This document shows positions 12,241 through 25,300 of a DNA stretch of 64,000 bases, one piece after another. The notes under the pieces were generated by a model. It made no database searches. It was not told where the DNA came from and saw only the letters and a list, made by a program, of their open reading frames with translations. The stretch lies in contig OX375875.1 in NCBI GenBank assembly GCA_947359465.1, forward strand, positions 59,955,981 to 60,019,980, written 5' to 3'. The DNA comes from Metellina segmentata. Taxonomy: Eukaryota; Arthropoda; Arachnida; Araneae; Tetragnathidae. Both the position numbers and the translations under genes were made by a program. Positions within the stretch are counted from its first letter, which is position 1; each line of letters opens with the position of its first letter.

Positions 12241-15180
12241 GTTTTATTTTCATCTCTAGATTTAATGTTTTAGTCATTTCTTGAGGAAACTAAGCAACAG
12301 ACCATCTGGCTAGAAGTGTCACTGGTAATGCGTCCCTCTGCTTTCACCACCTCCCTCTCCTTGTATTTCACCTGAAAATATCCCTAAAACCAACATCCAT
12401 CGACAGATGGCAAGATATGACTAAAATCTACCGAAGATGCAGTTAAATTGCTGTTTTTTTTTCCCAAGGTGTGTATGAAGCGCCTTATATGCACACAGGA
12501 ATTCATCCTCTACTACATAGGTCACGGCCCGTTCTTGAAATATTTATTACTGATTAGTATCCATAGCAGAGACCCTTGCATCTATGGCACGAAAGTGGAC
12601 CCGAACCTCTATATTGCAACCTGTCCCATCGCAATTCACTTCCACATCAGGGTTGGCGCAGCTTGTCCGTATACGGACCTTGCACTATAAAACCTCAAAC
12701 TTAATTCATATCAGTGAACCAGCACTATTGCATTATGACACGCACGACGTAAAAGCCTGCTAATTTTCTCTTCCTTCATCGTAAAACCATGCAAATTGTA
12801 CAATTTGTGGCTTTCAAGGAGTTTGAACTGATGCAACTGGTTTTAATTCAGGCATTCTTTGCACCGAAATATTACTTTTCACCGAAAATAGTAATTCCCT
12901 TGCCTTCTTAAACCTCACGGCACAATATGTTAAGAGTAACCCCCAGCGTGTTCTTTAATAGCTGGAAATTTTAGTTTTAAATTTTTATTCCTCGCCCACC
13001 ACTTGTCCCTTTATTTTTTATTTTATAGAATTTATTTCTACAGCAAACTCTTTGTGGGTCGGTGTCCCATGATGGAGTTTTGGCTGAATTTCATTACCTC
13101 CTTTTTACATCACACATGCTAAGTTTCATTCCGATCAAACTCTGCGGAGTTTCGAATTTTTTTCTGGCAGTGTGTTATAAAATGCTATTTTTATCTCAGA
13201 AGTCGGATTTCATGAAAATATGTTGTGCAGTGTAATTATCTATTTTAAATCCTCAAAAATAAATATTTAAAATATATATTCGTTGATAAAGTTTTAAAGG
13301 TGCATATTTTAGAGAATTTTTAAATGGCTTCACTACTTGGCAGGTTGCTAATTATGTTAGAAGTGTAAAATTAATATTTCAGTGGTTTAAATTTAGGATT
13401 CCCTTCAGTCATATTTCTTGCAAGAAATAATTTCCACGCAAAAATTCGCTTTTTGTTTTGTGTATACTCACAATAGCCAGAAAGACTATTGTTCATAAGA
13501 GTCTTACTTTACACAAGCCTTACAGATTTAAAACATTATTAGTAAGTAAAAATGACATTACCAACTAAAAATTACTGATTAAAGTTTATAGTGGAAATAA
13601 ATATATCGCGATACACTTATTATTTATTTTACCTGGCTAAAAGCATTATATCCAATTGGTTAAAATAATTTACTTTGATGCATTTATTCGTGTGATGTAA
13701 CATTAATCTTGTAAATCCCGTTCCGATTTTTCTACAAACTGAGGTTCTTTCGCGTACTCTAAAAAGTTTTAGTTATGCATATATTAAACCTTATATACCT
13801 ATTGTGTATCTAGTTCATAAAGATCAACTAATAACTGAGTAAAAATGCTTAAAAATATACATCTTACTCTTTTTTTAAAGGATTCGAGTATCTATAAACA
13901 TACCTTTCTAGATCGAACATCCTGCTTGATTTAGTTTAGTACAGCACGTGAAGGTAATCCATTAAACGCAATAGTTGAAAGCAACTGGTGGCTCCATTTG
14001 AAACAAATTTAAAAAGAAAATCGTAATTTAATTCAGATTCCCCTCCTGGATAACGAAATGAATCAGACTGAAGTGAGGTACCAAGGGTCCTTGGGTTATT
14101 TACAGACACGCTGTAGTGATTGGGAACTCTCCGCTTGGAAGTCAAATAGGCGCTATTTTCGCGTGGCTATTGTGAACAGCTGCTCCAACGTGACATTATC
14201 AATCGTTAAATCCATTCTGATTTGAAATGTTTGGCACTGATCAATGAGGAGGCGTAATCTTTGAAGAGCAGAAAATATAATTTAACTTACGATCTAATCA
14301 ATAGATAATATAAATCTAAACAAATGCTATTCATCTAAACGGAGGATACCAATTTTTAAAGAACGCGGATCCTATTTTCTTATCAGCATGAACTAAAAAT
14401 ACTCTAAACCGGCCGTATCGTTATTAAAAATCATCTGTAAAAACCCTATCCTCACTATTAAAGACCAATATTAAACCTTACAAATTATATTTTCAAAAGA
14501 TTGATATTCAGCTTTCTGTGTTAAAATTTTTTATCCTTATTCTGTAATCTACTTATCTGTAAGAAATTCGGAAATATTTTTGGATAGCGTATGCATACTT
14601 AAAATTCTGGATAGTTTGGGAAACATTTTTGCAAACTTTGAACATGCGTGGAACGAAACCGGAGACATAGCGTCTCAAGTTCTTTTGAACCTAATTTAAC
14701 GCAATTGTATAGTATGGCTATGACGAGATGGTATTTGAGACACATGTTTTTAAACGAGTCTACTCGTAAAATTAGGGAGCAAGTTAAATATAAACAATGC
14801 TATTCCATAACTGGCGTCTTGAGCCATTTTTCTGACCACAAATTTTTCGCTCTGAGCTATAATTACCTCTCAATAATTCTAATTAATTCTCAAATAATTA
14901 CCAAACAAGTGTTGTACGAAACAAACATCTCTTTCCCCCCTGGTAAGTTTACCACCATTCTACAAATGAAAATTCCTTGTCTGCTACCTTTTCACCTGTC
15001 GTACTAGCACAAAAGGTGGTTTTCCGTTGCATAAAGGTGGCACATGTGTCTCATACATGTAGTTTTAATAGAAATATACCAACAATCATGTCTTTATCAC
15101 ATCTTTTAAGCCACGTGCTGCAAACGTATCGCTTCGTCTCAAAACAACATCATTAAAGACATTACAAATACATCGTTTAC
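12241..15180. other. Pkd2 intron 1, anonymous
   Basis: No coding signal or repeat is recognised. A 119-codon GTG-start frame at 14648-15007 has no familiar motif and no splice context, and I take it as chance. Confidence 0.4.
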
Positions 15181-15189
15181 GTTTCTATC

Positions 15190-15378
15190 TTAAGGACAAA
15201 CTATATAGGTAGCACCGTTTACCACAACTTCGCCGCTGTTTACTAATTGATCTGTATTATTCACTAATTGAGCTGTTCGCCTCATACGCGATGCAAACAG
15301 CATTAATATTATAGCTATGAAAAGGTAGTATGCCATGGACACCTCGCGTACATATAGCGTAGGTGTTCCAAATATCAC
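15190..15378 (-). other. 62-codon minus-strand frame with one membrane segment
   Basis: From the internal ATG the product begins MAYYLFIAIILMLFASRMRR, a clean hydrophobic helix followed by a positive stop-transfer stretch, then about 28 polar residues ending in VCP. It is unrecognised. It overlaps the left end of a possible MITE, so it may be transposon sequence and not a gene. Confidence 0.15.
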
Positions 15379-15887
15379 CTATCCTAACTTTTTCTCTGTA
15401 TCTCAGCCTCCTGGTTGGGAAATCAAGCTGGAAACTAAATGAATATCACAAGGAACTATCCTCCTTTGGTTTCCAGAGATCATATACCTTCGCTACTTTT
15501 GTCAGTTTAAATTAACTAGTAAAACTGCCCACCCTCCAGGCGAAATTTGGTTCTACTATTAAAAAAGAGTTGCTAGTAGAACATACTACCTACCTTTAGT
15601 ATTTAATGTACTTTCAAGTCATATAAACGAAATTATGATCTGGAAACACTTGCCTGGATATTCCTTGAATTGTTTGGAGACAAAAAAAAATACGTTGATC
15701 ACAGCCCCAAATACTTCGGATGCAATAGTGTTGTTGATGTAACTGATAGGAAACTTGTAGGTGGCGCTTGGTGTGGCAAAACCCTAAACCGTCAAGGTAA
15801 CTACATAAACTCATAGATGTCGCGCATAATAGCTTGCAAACACGAGCAGGCGATATTAAGCACAGGTGCGATGTTTGGAACACCTAC
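15359..15887. mobile_element. Possible MITE with 18-bp inverted ends
   Basis: GTAGGTGTTCCAAATATC (15359-15376) is the inverted complement of GATGTTTGGAACACCTAC (15870-15887) with one mismatch. No convincing target duplication is seen, so the superfamily is open. The left arm itself forms a short hairpin with GGACACCTCGCG just upstream. Confidence 0.35.
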
Positions 15888-16132
15888 CCCCTATGATACC
15901 TATCGATTATTGTCAAGGCATCGTGGCTGGGCTACTTGGGGATGCCGCTCTGCGAATCACAATCAGTGATGTGTTGGACATCTTCACAATCAGCTCATCG
16001 GAATTATAACTTAGTTTTCCCCCTCCCTCTTAAAGACTTCTATTGTCGGTGTTATTATATTAAATACTTGCGATGTGTTTTTCATTTGTTCTTTGTTCTT
16101 TTTTTAAACGATAATTTCTGTTTAAATTCCAG

Positions 16133-16367
16133 GCCTTCTAATCTATTTCCTCACCGAAAGTCATGAACCCATCTAGCAACTTGTCCACTGACTATCGTCC
16201 TTACAGTGGCGGCCGACCAGCTTGGGCTGTCGCCGCTGATGGTGCCAGCGATTCAGGTCGAGATCTTGAAGACCAGTACGAAAGTGACCTGGTTGAGCAC
16301 CGGGCAGATGTTGTACCCGAGCCAGAGAGAACAGGATGCTGGTACAGCTTTACCAGGGTGATAAGAG
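16133..16367 (+). CDS. Pkd2: Pkd2 exon 2: start codon and N-terminal tail
   Basis: The acceptor AG lies at 16131-16132, the ATG at 16163, and the donor GTGAGT at 16368. It encodes residues 1-68 plus one base of Gly69. The tail is hydrophilic, acidic in its second half, and ends in a [11 protein letters not shown] stretch leading to the conserved GLW. No RVxP ciliary motif like that near the start of the human protein is present. The phase-1 end matches the next exon. Confidence 0.9.
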
Positions 16368-19300
16368 GTGAGTCCTCAATTCTTAAACTGAATTCAACAA
16401 ATCTTTTTTTGTTTCAAATGCAGTACCGTCGAGACGGACGTAACATCCTAGAACCTGAAATATTCAAGTATGTATTATAAAATATAAAAAACATTACTTT
16501 ACTGATATTATTAATTTTAAAAACTCATAAAATACTTGGGGAAAAAAGAAAAATCACAAAGGCAATTTTGACGAAAAGTCTCTTGCTTTCCAAAGACTGT
16601 GATAAACAGATCTGCCCAATAATACAGAGTAGTAAAGGAGATGTGATTGGTATCCATAATCACTGCACCCGTGCAACGAGGTCAGAAGGGCTACCTAGAA
16701 TTCTAATACGGCGCACGTGAGTTGTAAGACAATAATGATAAGTAGTCACCTTGACAGCTGCAACAGCCTAGGAAAACCGAAAATTCCTAACTTCATCCTC
16801 AAGTCTCAGAACTATAATGCATTTTATTATTATTTTGGAAATTTGCGCTTCAGTATCAAGATAATTTCGTCTATTTTAAATTCTGGAACTAAAGGTATCT
16901 AGAGGGTATTACGTTGGAACAAATGAAAGAAAAGAGAGTTTTGACATATTAATCGAAAAAGTAGATTTTTCGTGACGTCTCAAATTACCATATTGAGCTG
17001 ATATACTCACTTAGGCCCCGTTCACATGAGGCGCGTAAAACGCGTGTTTGGCGAGGTCCTGCTCTTTGTTAGGTCGCTAAGTTAGAGAAACTTGAATTAG
17101 AGGAATAAAAAAACATAATTTAATGACGGGACCTCGCTAGTCTTGCCATAAGCGCGTTGAAACGCCTCATGTGACGTGGTCTAAGAGATTGAGTGCGTTT
17201 TACCTTTACGATTTGGATCACCCAATTATTCTGATAGTTTTTCTAAGAACGTATTTAGCTTAAGAAAAGCTGTTAGAATTTCGTGCATGGTGTATTTTTT
17301 TTCAAACTTCGTTCCTAAATTCATTCCTCTTTCACACCCTTCAAGTTTCATCGCTAGGAGTTGAGATTCAAAACAACACATTTCTCACTTTGTTTACAAA
17401 CATTTCCCATGAGTTTTTTCTGAAATGGCTGTCCGCCAACATTTTTAATGTGGAACTGGGAGAGCACAAACCGGAAGTGTTGCATTTACGATCACGTGAT
17501 AGAGAAAAGCTGATCTTGAGGTTTTTAAAATGGACGCTTATGTTGTCTCTTTGCCAAGAAAGTGTTTCCTTGAGATTTCACTCAACCCAGAGAAACATTA
17601 TAACTGCGCAAGACTCAAGTTTATCAACATTGATTGTCATGCAATCGGCTATTCGGTTGTTCCATCCGGCTTTTGTATTCGTTTGTAATTAAACGATTCA
17701 GTCATGCAGACAGACACTGTAACTTCGATCGGAACATGACGCAAAATTTTTTTAGCGAATTAAACACCTTTCAATTTGTGCGTCTAAAAGAGCAAACAGA
17801 ATTCTCCGGATTCTTATTTTTTTAATGATTTGTTCACGAAGACGTTTTGAATTTATGTGTTGGAATAGATTAAAGATCGGTCTGCTGCAAAAATGGCACT
17901 GGTGTACCACCTTGCGAATGGTGAAGCGATTTAAATTGTGTAACATTTATTTCATTTCAACTGTTTAGTTTTGAACTTTCGACTAGTATGATCACTAATT
18001 TCAAGTAATACTCGTATTTTAATACCAGCATAAGCTGCTCTGAGTATTACTTTTTTTGTTACAAAGTATCATTAATAAATTGTTTCAGAAAGATTTTTTT
18101 ATAAGTCAGTTTGGAACAAAAGGGTAGTTACAAAAATTATTTTTTACAGATCAGTATTCTACATGTATTTTCTATATGTATGGAGCAGATCGGAAAAATG
18201 TATTTTTGGTGTGCTGTAGAATTTTAGTAATTAGTTTATGAGTGCCATGAGACAAAGAAGGATGATAATCGTTGTGTAAATTAACGTTTTCCAACATATC
18301 ATCTAAATACTACAAGAAAAGTAGATAAATAAATTAAGAGATTTCCGTAAATCTTGGGGACTAGAAGGTTCTAAACCCTTTAGGGGAAGGGGGAACGCTA
18401 GACGTCTGCCACCACTTTTGAAGGAGTTTAGTCAAATGTATATAAATATTTTAGGTACTATGTCAAGGCTAAAGTATTCATATTCTTTTATTTGATGTCA
18501 AGCGGTGCTGAGAGGGTCAATATGTCTCATCTAACCTTAAAAACTAAAAATACTTAACTTTATGCTTCACCCCAAAGTATTTCTTAAAAAAAGGGTTGTA
18601 TTTACTCCCTGTTCCCAGTATCAGGTTAAATCTCGTGTCCAACATAACCAGAGATTCCAACCTGCGATGGAAGTTTTTAGTAGTACCAAAGGAAAAAATC
18701 CGTAGTTTTAAGAATTTTTCAATAGTCAAGTAAAAATTTAAGAAATCGGTTTTAATAACACGCGTGTATAATTAACTCAAGTATTTAATTACAAATTTGA
18801 AACATAATATGCAGCACATTGTATTTATAATTAGTAAGGTATATCATACATGAAAACACATAAATCGAACCAATTATTGTGTATGAAAGGATTATGTACA
18901 AAAACATTTAATAATTAAATTTAAGCACTCTCCTATTTACCAAAAAAAAAAAATGAAAAAAAATTCAGAAATAAATAAGCTAATTGATTTGTTGTAAAGA
19001 AAAAAAATTTGAATTTTTCCGTAGAAAAAAAACATTGATTCCGTAATCCGTAATACCCGATTCATTTCCGTAGAAACTACGGAGAATCCGTAGTAGTTGG
19101 CATCTCTGCATAACATGGAACATATGTTCCAAGTAGGTACTTAATATTTCATCTGCATAAATGTAAATGTTTCTCGGTTTTTTTGTAGAGCTTTGATTTA
19201 AATACCAAAAAAAAATTACAACTTTTAAACTTAAAAACCGACTATACAAAAAAATTCATATTTTCCAACTCCTCGAATTCTGATGTTATGTATGATAAAG

Positions 19301-22300
19301 ACGACCACTCTAACGATATTCAAACAGAAGTTATATTTATTTTAGGGTTTAGTAACAAAGCAGTAGCTTTAAATAAACAGTAATAAACCGCAAAAAAAAA
19401 TGAGAACACGAATTTACGTACTCCTAGTTGAGAAAATTCAGATAGCATTTTATAGAGAATAACATCTTTTCTAAATTCATTGCATACAAATTACATACGG
19501 GTCGACTGCATATCATATCGAGTACAAAATGCATTTCTTATGACAACACCGAATTTCGACTACTAATTTAAAATCTATATTAAGACAATCCCGTGCATCG
19601 AGTGTTGAGTCATTTCATCTACCCTCTCCGGATTATGATATGGAAAATTTGGTTGCTTTTTCACTCCCCCCAGTCATGTTTTACAAAACCAGGGTGAATA
19701 AGACCGTGGAAGGTTTGGAGCTCGTATTGTTAAATTAGCTTCGCAAACTTATATTTTCATATAAGTACATTCATTCTACTTATTCCTTACTCATACGATT
19801 GATTGTTCATAATTTTTTCTTGTGAAGATAGCGAGAGAAAACTAACTGCATGTTAATTTTCTGTTTTAACTATAATATCTCTAAAATGATAAAAGGACGT
19901 GTTTGTCTGTCTGTTTGTTTGTTACGAAGCCCGAATTTTGAAATTCAATCTAGAAAAAATTTTAAAATCAATTTAATGATTATCGTTTTCTTTAGAATGG
20001 CAACACCATAAAGAGATTGCAGGTTCTAAACTTTTTTTCCCCGTTTCATTTTGCTGAGGAACGATTTAAGCCGAAAAGAAAAAATAAATAAATTTTTACT
20101 ATAGTTATATAGTTCTCTTTATTATCTCCTAGATCGTTAAAGATTTGAGTAAAAATTTCAACGGATTTGAAATCTGTGGAAATTTTGACATAAGATTATT
20201 ACCTAAAAATATGATTTTCTTTAAATAAATAACTTTTTTAATTGAATATCTTTAAAATTTTTGCAAAAGATTCTGACGTCAATCCGACCTTCGAGTTCAA
20301 AAAATCCATTTCCTGCGCTCATACGATTCCAGCCCCAAAGAAAACAAAATAAAACAAAAATTTGACTAGCAATTTTTTTTTTTTTTTTTGTAAAATTGTG
20401 ATTGTTAAAGATTTGTTTAAATTTGTCAACGTATTTGAAATCTGCGGAAAATTTTACACCACATAGATACCTCATACATTTGATTTTCTTTTAATAAATG
20501 ATTTTTCAATTAAATATTTATATTTTCGCAAAGGATTGTGACGTCACGCCGATTAGATCTCTTCGTAATTCAAATTTGGCCGCATTTTATTTCTTGTAAA
20601 ATCTTGATTGTTAAGAATAGATTGAAAAGTTCAACGGATTTGAAATCTGTGGAAAATTTTACACCAGATAGATACCTTACACATTTGATTGTCTTTTAAT
20701 AAATAATTTTTCACAATTAAATATGCAAACCAACATCCCTGTCCAACTGTTATCCAATAGTCTTCCCATTTGGTTTGCGAATGCAAACCAAATTTGAATT
20801 CGTAGTAATCACCGTGGGTTAGACCTGACCCCATGAAAAGAACTCTCACGGGTAACGACGTGCTGGCCACTCAGTGGCTAGTTAAACAATAAGCTGTACA
20901 TGAATTAATCTATACATCACGAATGTGTTTTGTTTCCTCTATTCATGCAAATCGTGACGAGAGTACAGCTGTTTGTCATCTGTTGACAATGGTGTAATCT
21001 GATTGTGTGACTCGGTGACAGCCACTGTATATATATAATCGGGTGTGCATTGGAAAATTCTTCACTTTTCATGCTTTAAAAATGTGTTTAATACTTTAAA
21101 AATAGATTCCTGTATTTATGTTTGACGAAAAGGTCGGTTAAACACTGAAAACTGAATGACTCTTTGATACACTGTTATTTTTTACTCTTTGACATTAAAA
21201 AAATAAATGAATTACATCTCTAATGGTAATTTACGACTCAAACTTTTAAATCTTGCACTTCTGTTCTCTGATTACGTTTTCCCGCTACATCAGTAAACAA
21301 AACTCCAAAACCTAGTTTTAAAGAAGATCGAATAATTAAATTAACTATATACAGTTCGAATGTTAGCGTTAAAAAATTTAAAAAAATTGTTGACTTTAAT
21401 GGGATAAATAAAATATAATTGGTATGCATACAAATATGAACAAAAAAAATGAAATTGTTCAATAAACACTGAAAATTGTGTCGTTTTTATTTGCGCATAA
21501 TCTGAAAAAAGCAATACAATATTTCTGTGTCACTTGCAACACAAACATTTCTTCACCCATTTGGAACTGTATTCCGAAGACTAAAATTTGTTTCTTTGGT
21601 TGATTGGTTTTTTGTGGCTATATTTTGCTACATGCCATTTGTTTAGGTATTCACTGCGATTACAAATTAGTATATAACCATGAAACGTATAATTTTGTAA
21701 ACCAATAGTGCAGATGTTTCACATTTGTTTCCATTTTTTTTTTTGCATTGTTTCCTGATGTTTAGAGTTAAAGATTTCTTTCTTTTGGGGTTTAGCTGTT
21801 TGTCATGCTCAGTGTACAAGTATATCAATGATATGTATCTGGTTAGAGAATTGTAGGGCGAATATTTTGCGGGTACTTATTATGCGGATGTAGTGGTGGA
21901 TATCTGAATGTTATTGAATCACCTGTCATGTAAACGCGTTGTACTGTTTTCATACAGTCTCTAAATTTCTTATATCTTTATTCTACGCTTGTCATGTAAA
22001 CATTTTTCGAGGCTTGATCGGTGTAAAGGAAAAGTTCCCATATCATAATTTAGCGTCTTAATTATTAATTAATATCAATGGAAATATTCAAGCGCAATTG
22101 CATTACAATCTAAAAAATAACGATACAAATTACTTTTATTTAAATGTTCTAATTTGAAAAGAATATGACCCATACTTAACTTTTTAATTGGAATGTATTG
22201 TTAAAATTATTCTTATTTCAATTGTAATAACATAATTCTACTCCAGATTTACCACAAGAATTATTCAAGAAGTCAGAAAATTTGTTGAGTATATCTGAAA

Positions 22301-25300
22301 TAAACAAATTTGCATTTGCATTTGAATTTGATACAGCAAATTCATTTTTAGTAACTGTTGGTTGTTTAAAATGGCATAGATTAGTTTGAAAAGATCCACA
22401 ATATAATTTGCTCAATCCGATTGTTGATAAAAGTGTAATAAGTGTAAGTTACTAAGTGTAAGTTAATAAGTAGTAAGATAAGTGTTCGGTTGTAAGTGCA
22501 AGTTAAGAAATATTGCAAACACAGGGCAACTGGAAATAGATAAACGCAATTTGCAGTACTTTTGACATAGATTCTCTAAAATAGACTTTTCTCAATCTTT
22601 CACACAAAAATTGGTCACTTTTGAAATGGAAAACATATTTTTCTTTTTAAGAGGACATATTTTGTAAACTATTATTCATATTGCAATTTAGAGAAGAGTA
22701 TTTATGACGTCAGATTCAATAGAAGAAAAATACATGAAAAAGGATAAGAATAAACTATATTCTATGTTAAATTAATTTGTTTCGTTTTTTCCCTTGTAAA
22801 TTGCTTGTACAATTGGTATTGTTCAAATTTTGATATCACATAAACTAAATAATCTTAAAATTCTCTGCTTTTCATGAGAATCTCCTGCAATGTACAGTGC
22901 ATATAATAGCAATGCTACTTTGCACGAACGTTTGAGAAACAAATAGGTTCATTTCTCAAAATGCTATTTTAACCGTGCACGTTTTCGAATTTTGTAGGAT
23001 GTTACTTTAAGAACCTTATCTGTGGGTTTTGGCCATCATTAAATCGGAACCTATAACCTTTCATGCCCACTGCAACAGTTATGTGGATATAGGAATCTTA
23101 AGGTCAAAGTCTACCTCTCTTTAATAACGCCATAGTAATTTGTAATAACGTCACGGGTGTTTTGACTCGGACCAGTAAGCGTGTCCAGTCTTGTTGGGTC
23201 CTGTCTCCATAGGGATCGGAATTCTTGAACCGCAACCAGTCCCATTTGCTGGATTGAGTCGTGCAATATTAAAATATGGGCGGACAAATTGCCTTGTGAG
23301 ACTATGGCGTGGCAACAAAGAGTGATGTCCGTTTGTCTTACCTAATGAAAGCAGTGTGATTACGGCCGATAAAAACGATGTTTCTGTGTTCAATTTCGGC
23401 TAATTTGTTTTCTACGCTTCTATTCATTTCTTTAATGGAATTCAGATTCATCATGTTCAGGGATCACAGCGACCTTTTGGGTCCGATGAATTTGGTCTTA
23501 CTGGACCGAAACTTTCCCCAAAATGAAACATCATCAATTACATTTAGTAGACAGCTTTTCAGAACACCTCACAGAAGTAAAAATATATTTATTATTAGGC
23601 TATAATAGGAAAAGAACTCATGTGTGTTCTTAGTTCAAACTAACTAGTTTATACCAGCAAAATTGACTGAATAGTGGGATTTGTTTTTAACTTTATTCGA
23701 ACAAAACTTTTACAGGGGTTAGCGAGTTTCCGACTTTCAATTCCGGAGAGAGAATTATTAACAGAAATTCTCAATTCTGCTTTTTAATTACGCTTTTTTC
23801 GTTGGGGGGGGGGGAGCGTTGACTGGGACTTTGTATTATCACGTTCAAAAACCTTCAAATGTTTAAAGGTACAAAGTAAAACAATATCAATTTAAAAAAA
23901 AAAAGGATATTTCCCTAAAAAAAAAAATACAGGTAACACAATATGTTCACTAATTCAAGTTAGCATGGACAGTTTCGAACAACCAGATCTTACGGCGGAA
24001 TTGTCGAATCTAAGACAAAAAGGAATTTCCCTAACTTCTAAAATAGATGTACGATAATGACCCAAATCGGATTTAAAACGAATACATAAAATTAAGAATT
24101 ATTCAAGAACTGTTCTAAGCAGACTTCCGAAACGAAAGAAACTGTTATTGTTATGAAGGCAATAAGACACAATGTTTTGTTAAATATTTGCATAACTTTG
24201 CAGTGCCGGCAAATCGGTATAGTAGTTCTGAACACAATTAAAATGTAAGGAAATAGCTTTTTGTGTGGGGATGAAGCGTTAACCCTCTGAGGGGTTCTTC
24301 CGCATATATCCGTTCTACAATCTGCATTATTTCTAAACTGTTTTAACGATCTTGCCCGATAGAACCTCTCCTAATATTTCTTCAATCAATAGATGTGGGT
24401 CATTATGTGGGTAATGGGGTAAAAATTATACTATACTATTCGGAAATCTCTTGGTGGTACTATGTCCCACGCTGGGCATTTGCCTTTCTGCCATCGAAAC
24501 AATTGATTCATGAAGTATTATTATAAAGAAAAAGCTAAAATAATAATAAAATACAAGACCAAGCAAACCGGTAATGATATTTCGGTTACAATAATTCTCA
24601 CCTATTTCTCAAAACGATGATTCATTACCAGATTTTAAACCCTGACGTTCACTGATAAATCATTGACACGTAGTGGGACACTCAAAATACGAATCCTAAA
24701 ACATTTTCAATTTCGAAAGATTAAATCGACCCTGAGGAATTTGATGTCCTCCAGAATTTTATCGTTTCTGCATACTTAAGTAACGTCTTGCTAAAATACA
24801 CTCTGTGCTAAAAAAAAATCGAAAGACCCGTAACCAGTGTTTGATAGGAATGACACTTAGCATGGTGTGGAGCACCACTGTAACTCCTAGTGTAATGCCG
24901 TAGGGAGCCTTCACTTAAGACAGCTGGCCCCCCTCTAGTATAGTTACAAGGCAGTATGATAGCCCAGTGATGTTTTCAGCAGATCTTACTACCTGTTTTT
25001 CCTTTCTCCACGTGTCCAAGGAGTTACTTACCAGCATAGTAACACCTGTTCACACACGACTCGTCTCTCCCTGGAGTGACTTTGTGGTGTTGAAGGCCAA
25101 GGAGATCCCAGATCTATATCCCATGTAGCATATCTGAGATATGCTAGGCTTTCAATTACACCCCCCACACACCCAAAAGATAAGTGATCTGTAACAGCAG
25201 CTGAAGAATGATTTGCTTAACTTTGATCCATACCACATCGCATATCGTGAAGTATCGTAACCATGGGGATTTACATCTTATTAATTTATGGTCGTTTTGA

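Noticed and set aside
14648..15007. 119-codon frame in intron 1
   Set aside because: GTG start, no recognisable motif and no coding-like composition.
17390..17692. 100-codon frame in intron 2
   Set aside because: No motif, no splice context, and a second overlapping frame of equal quality; treated as chance.
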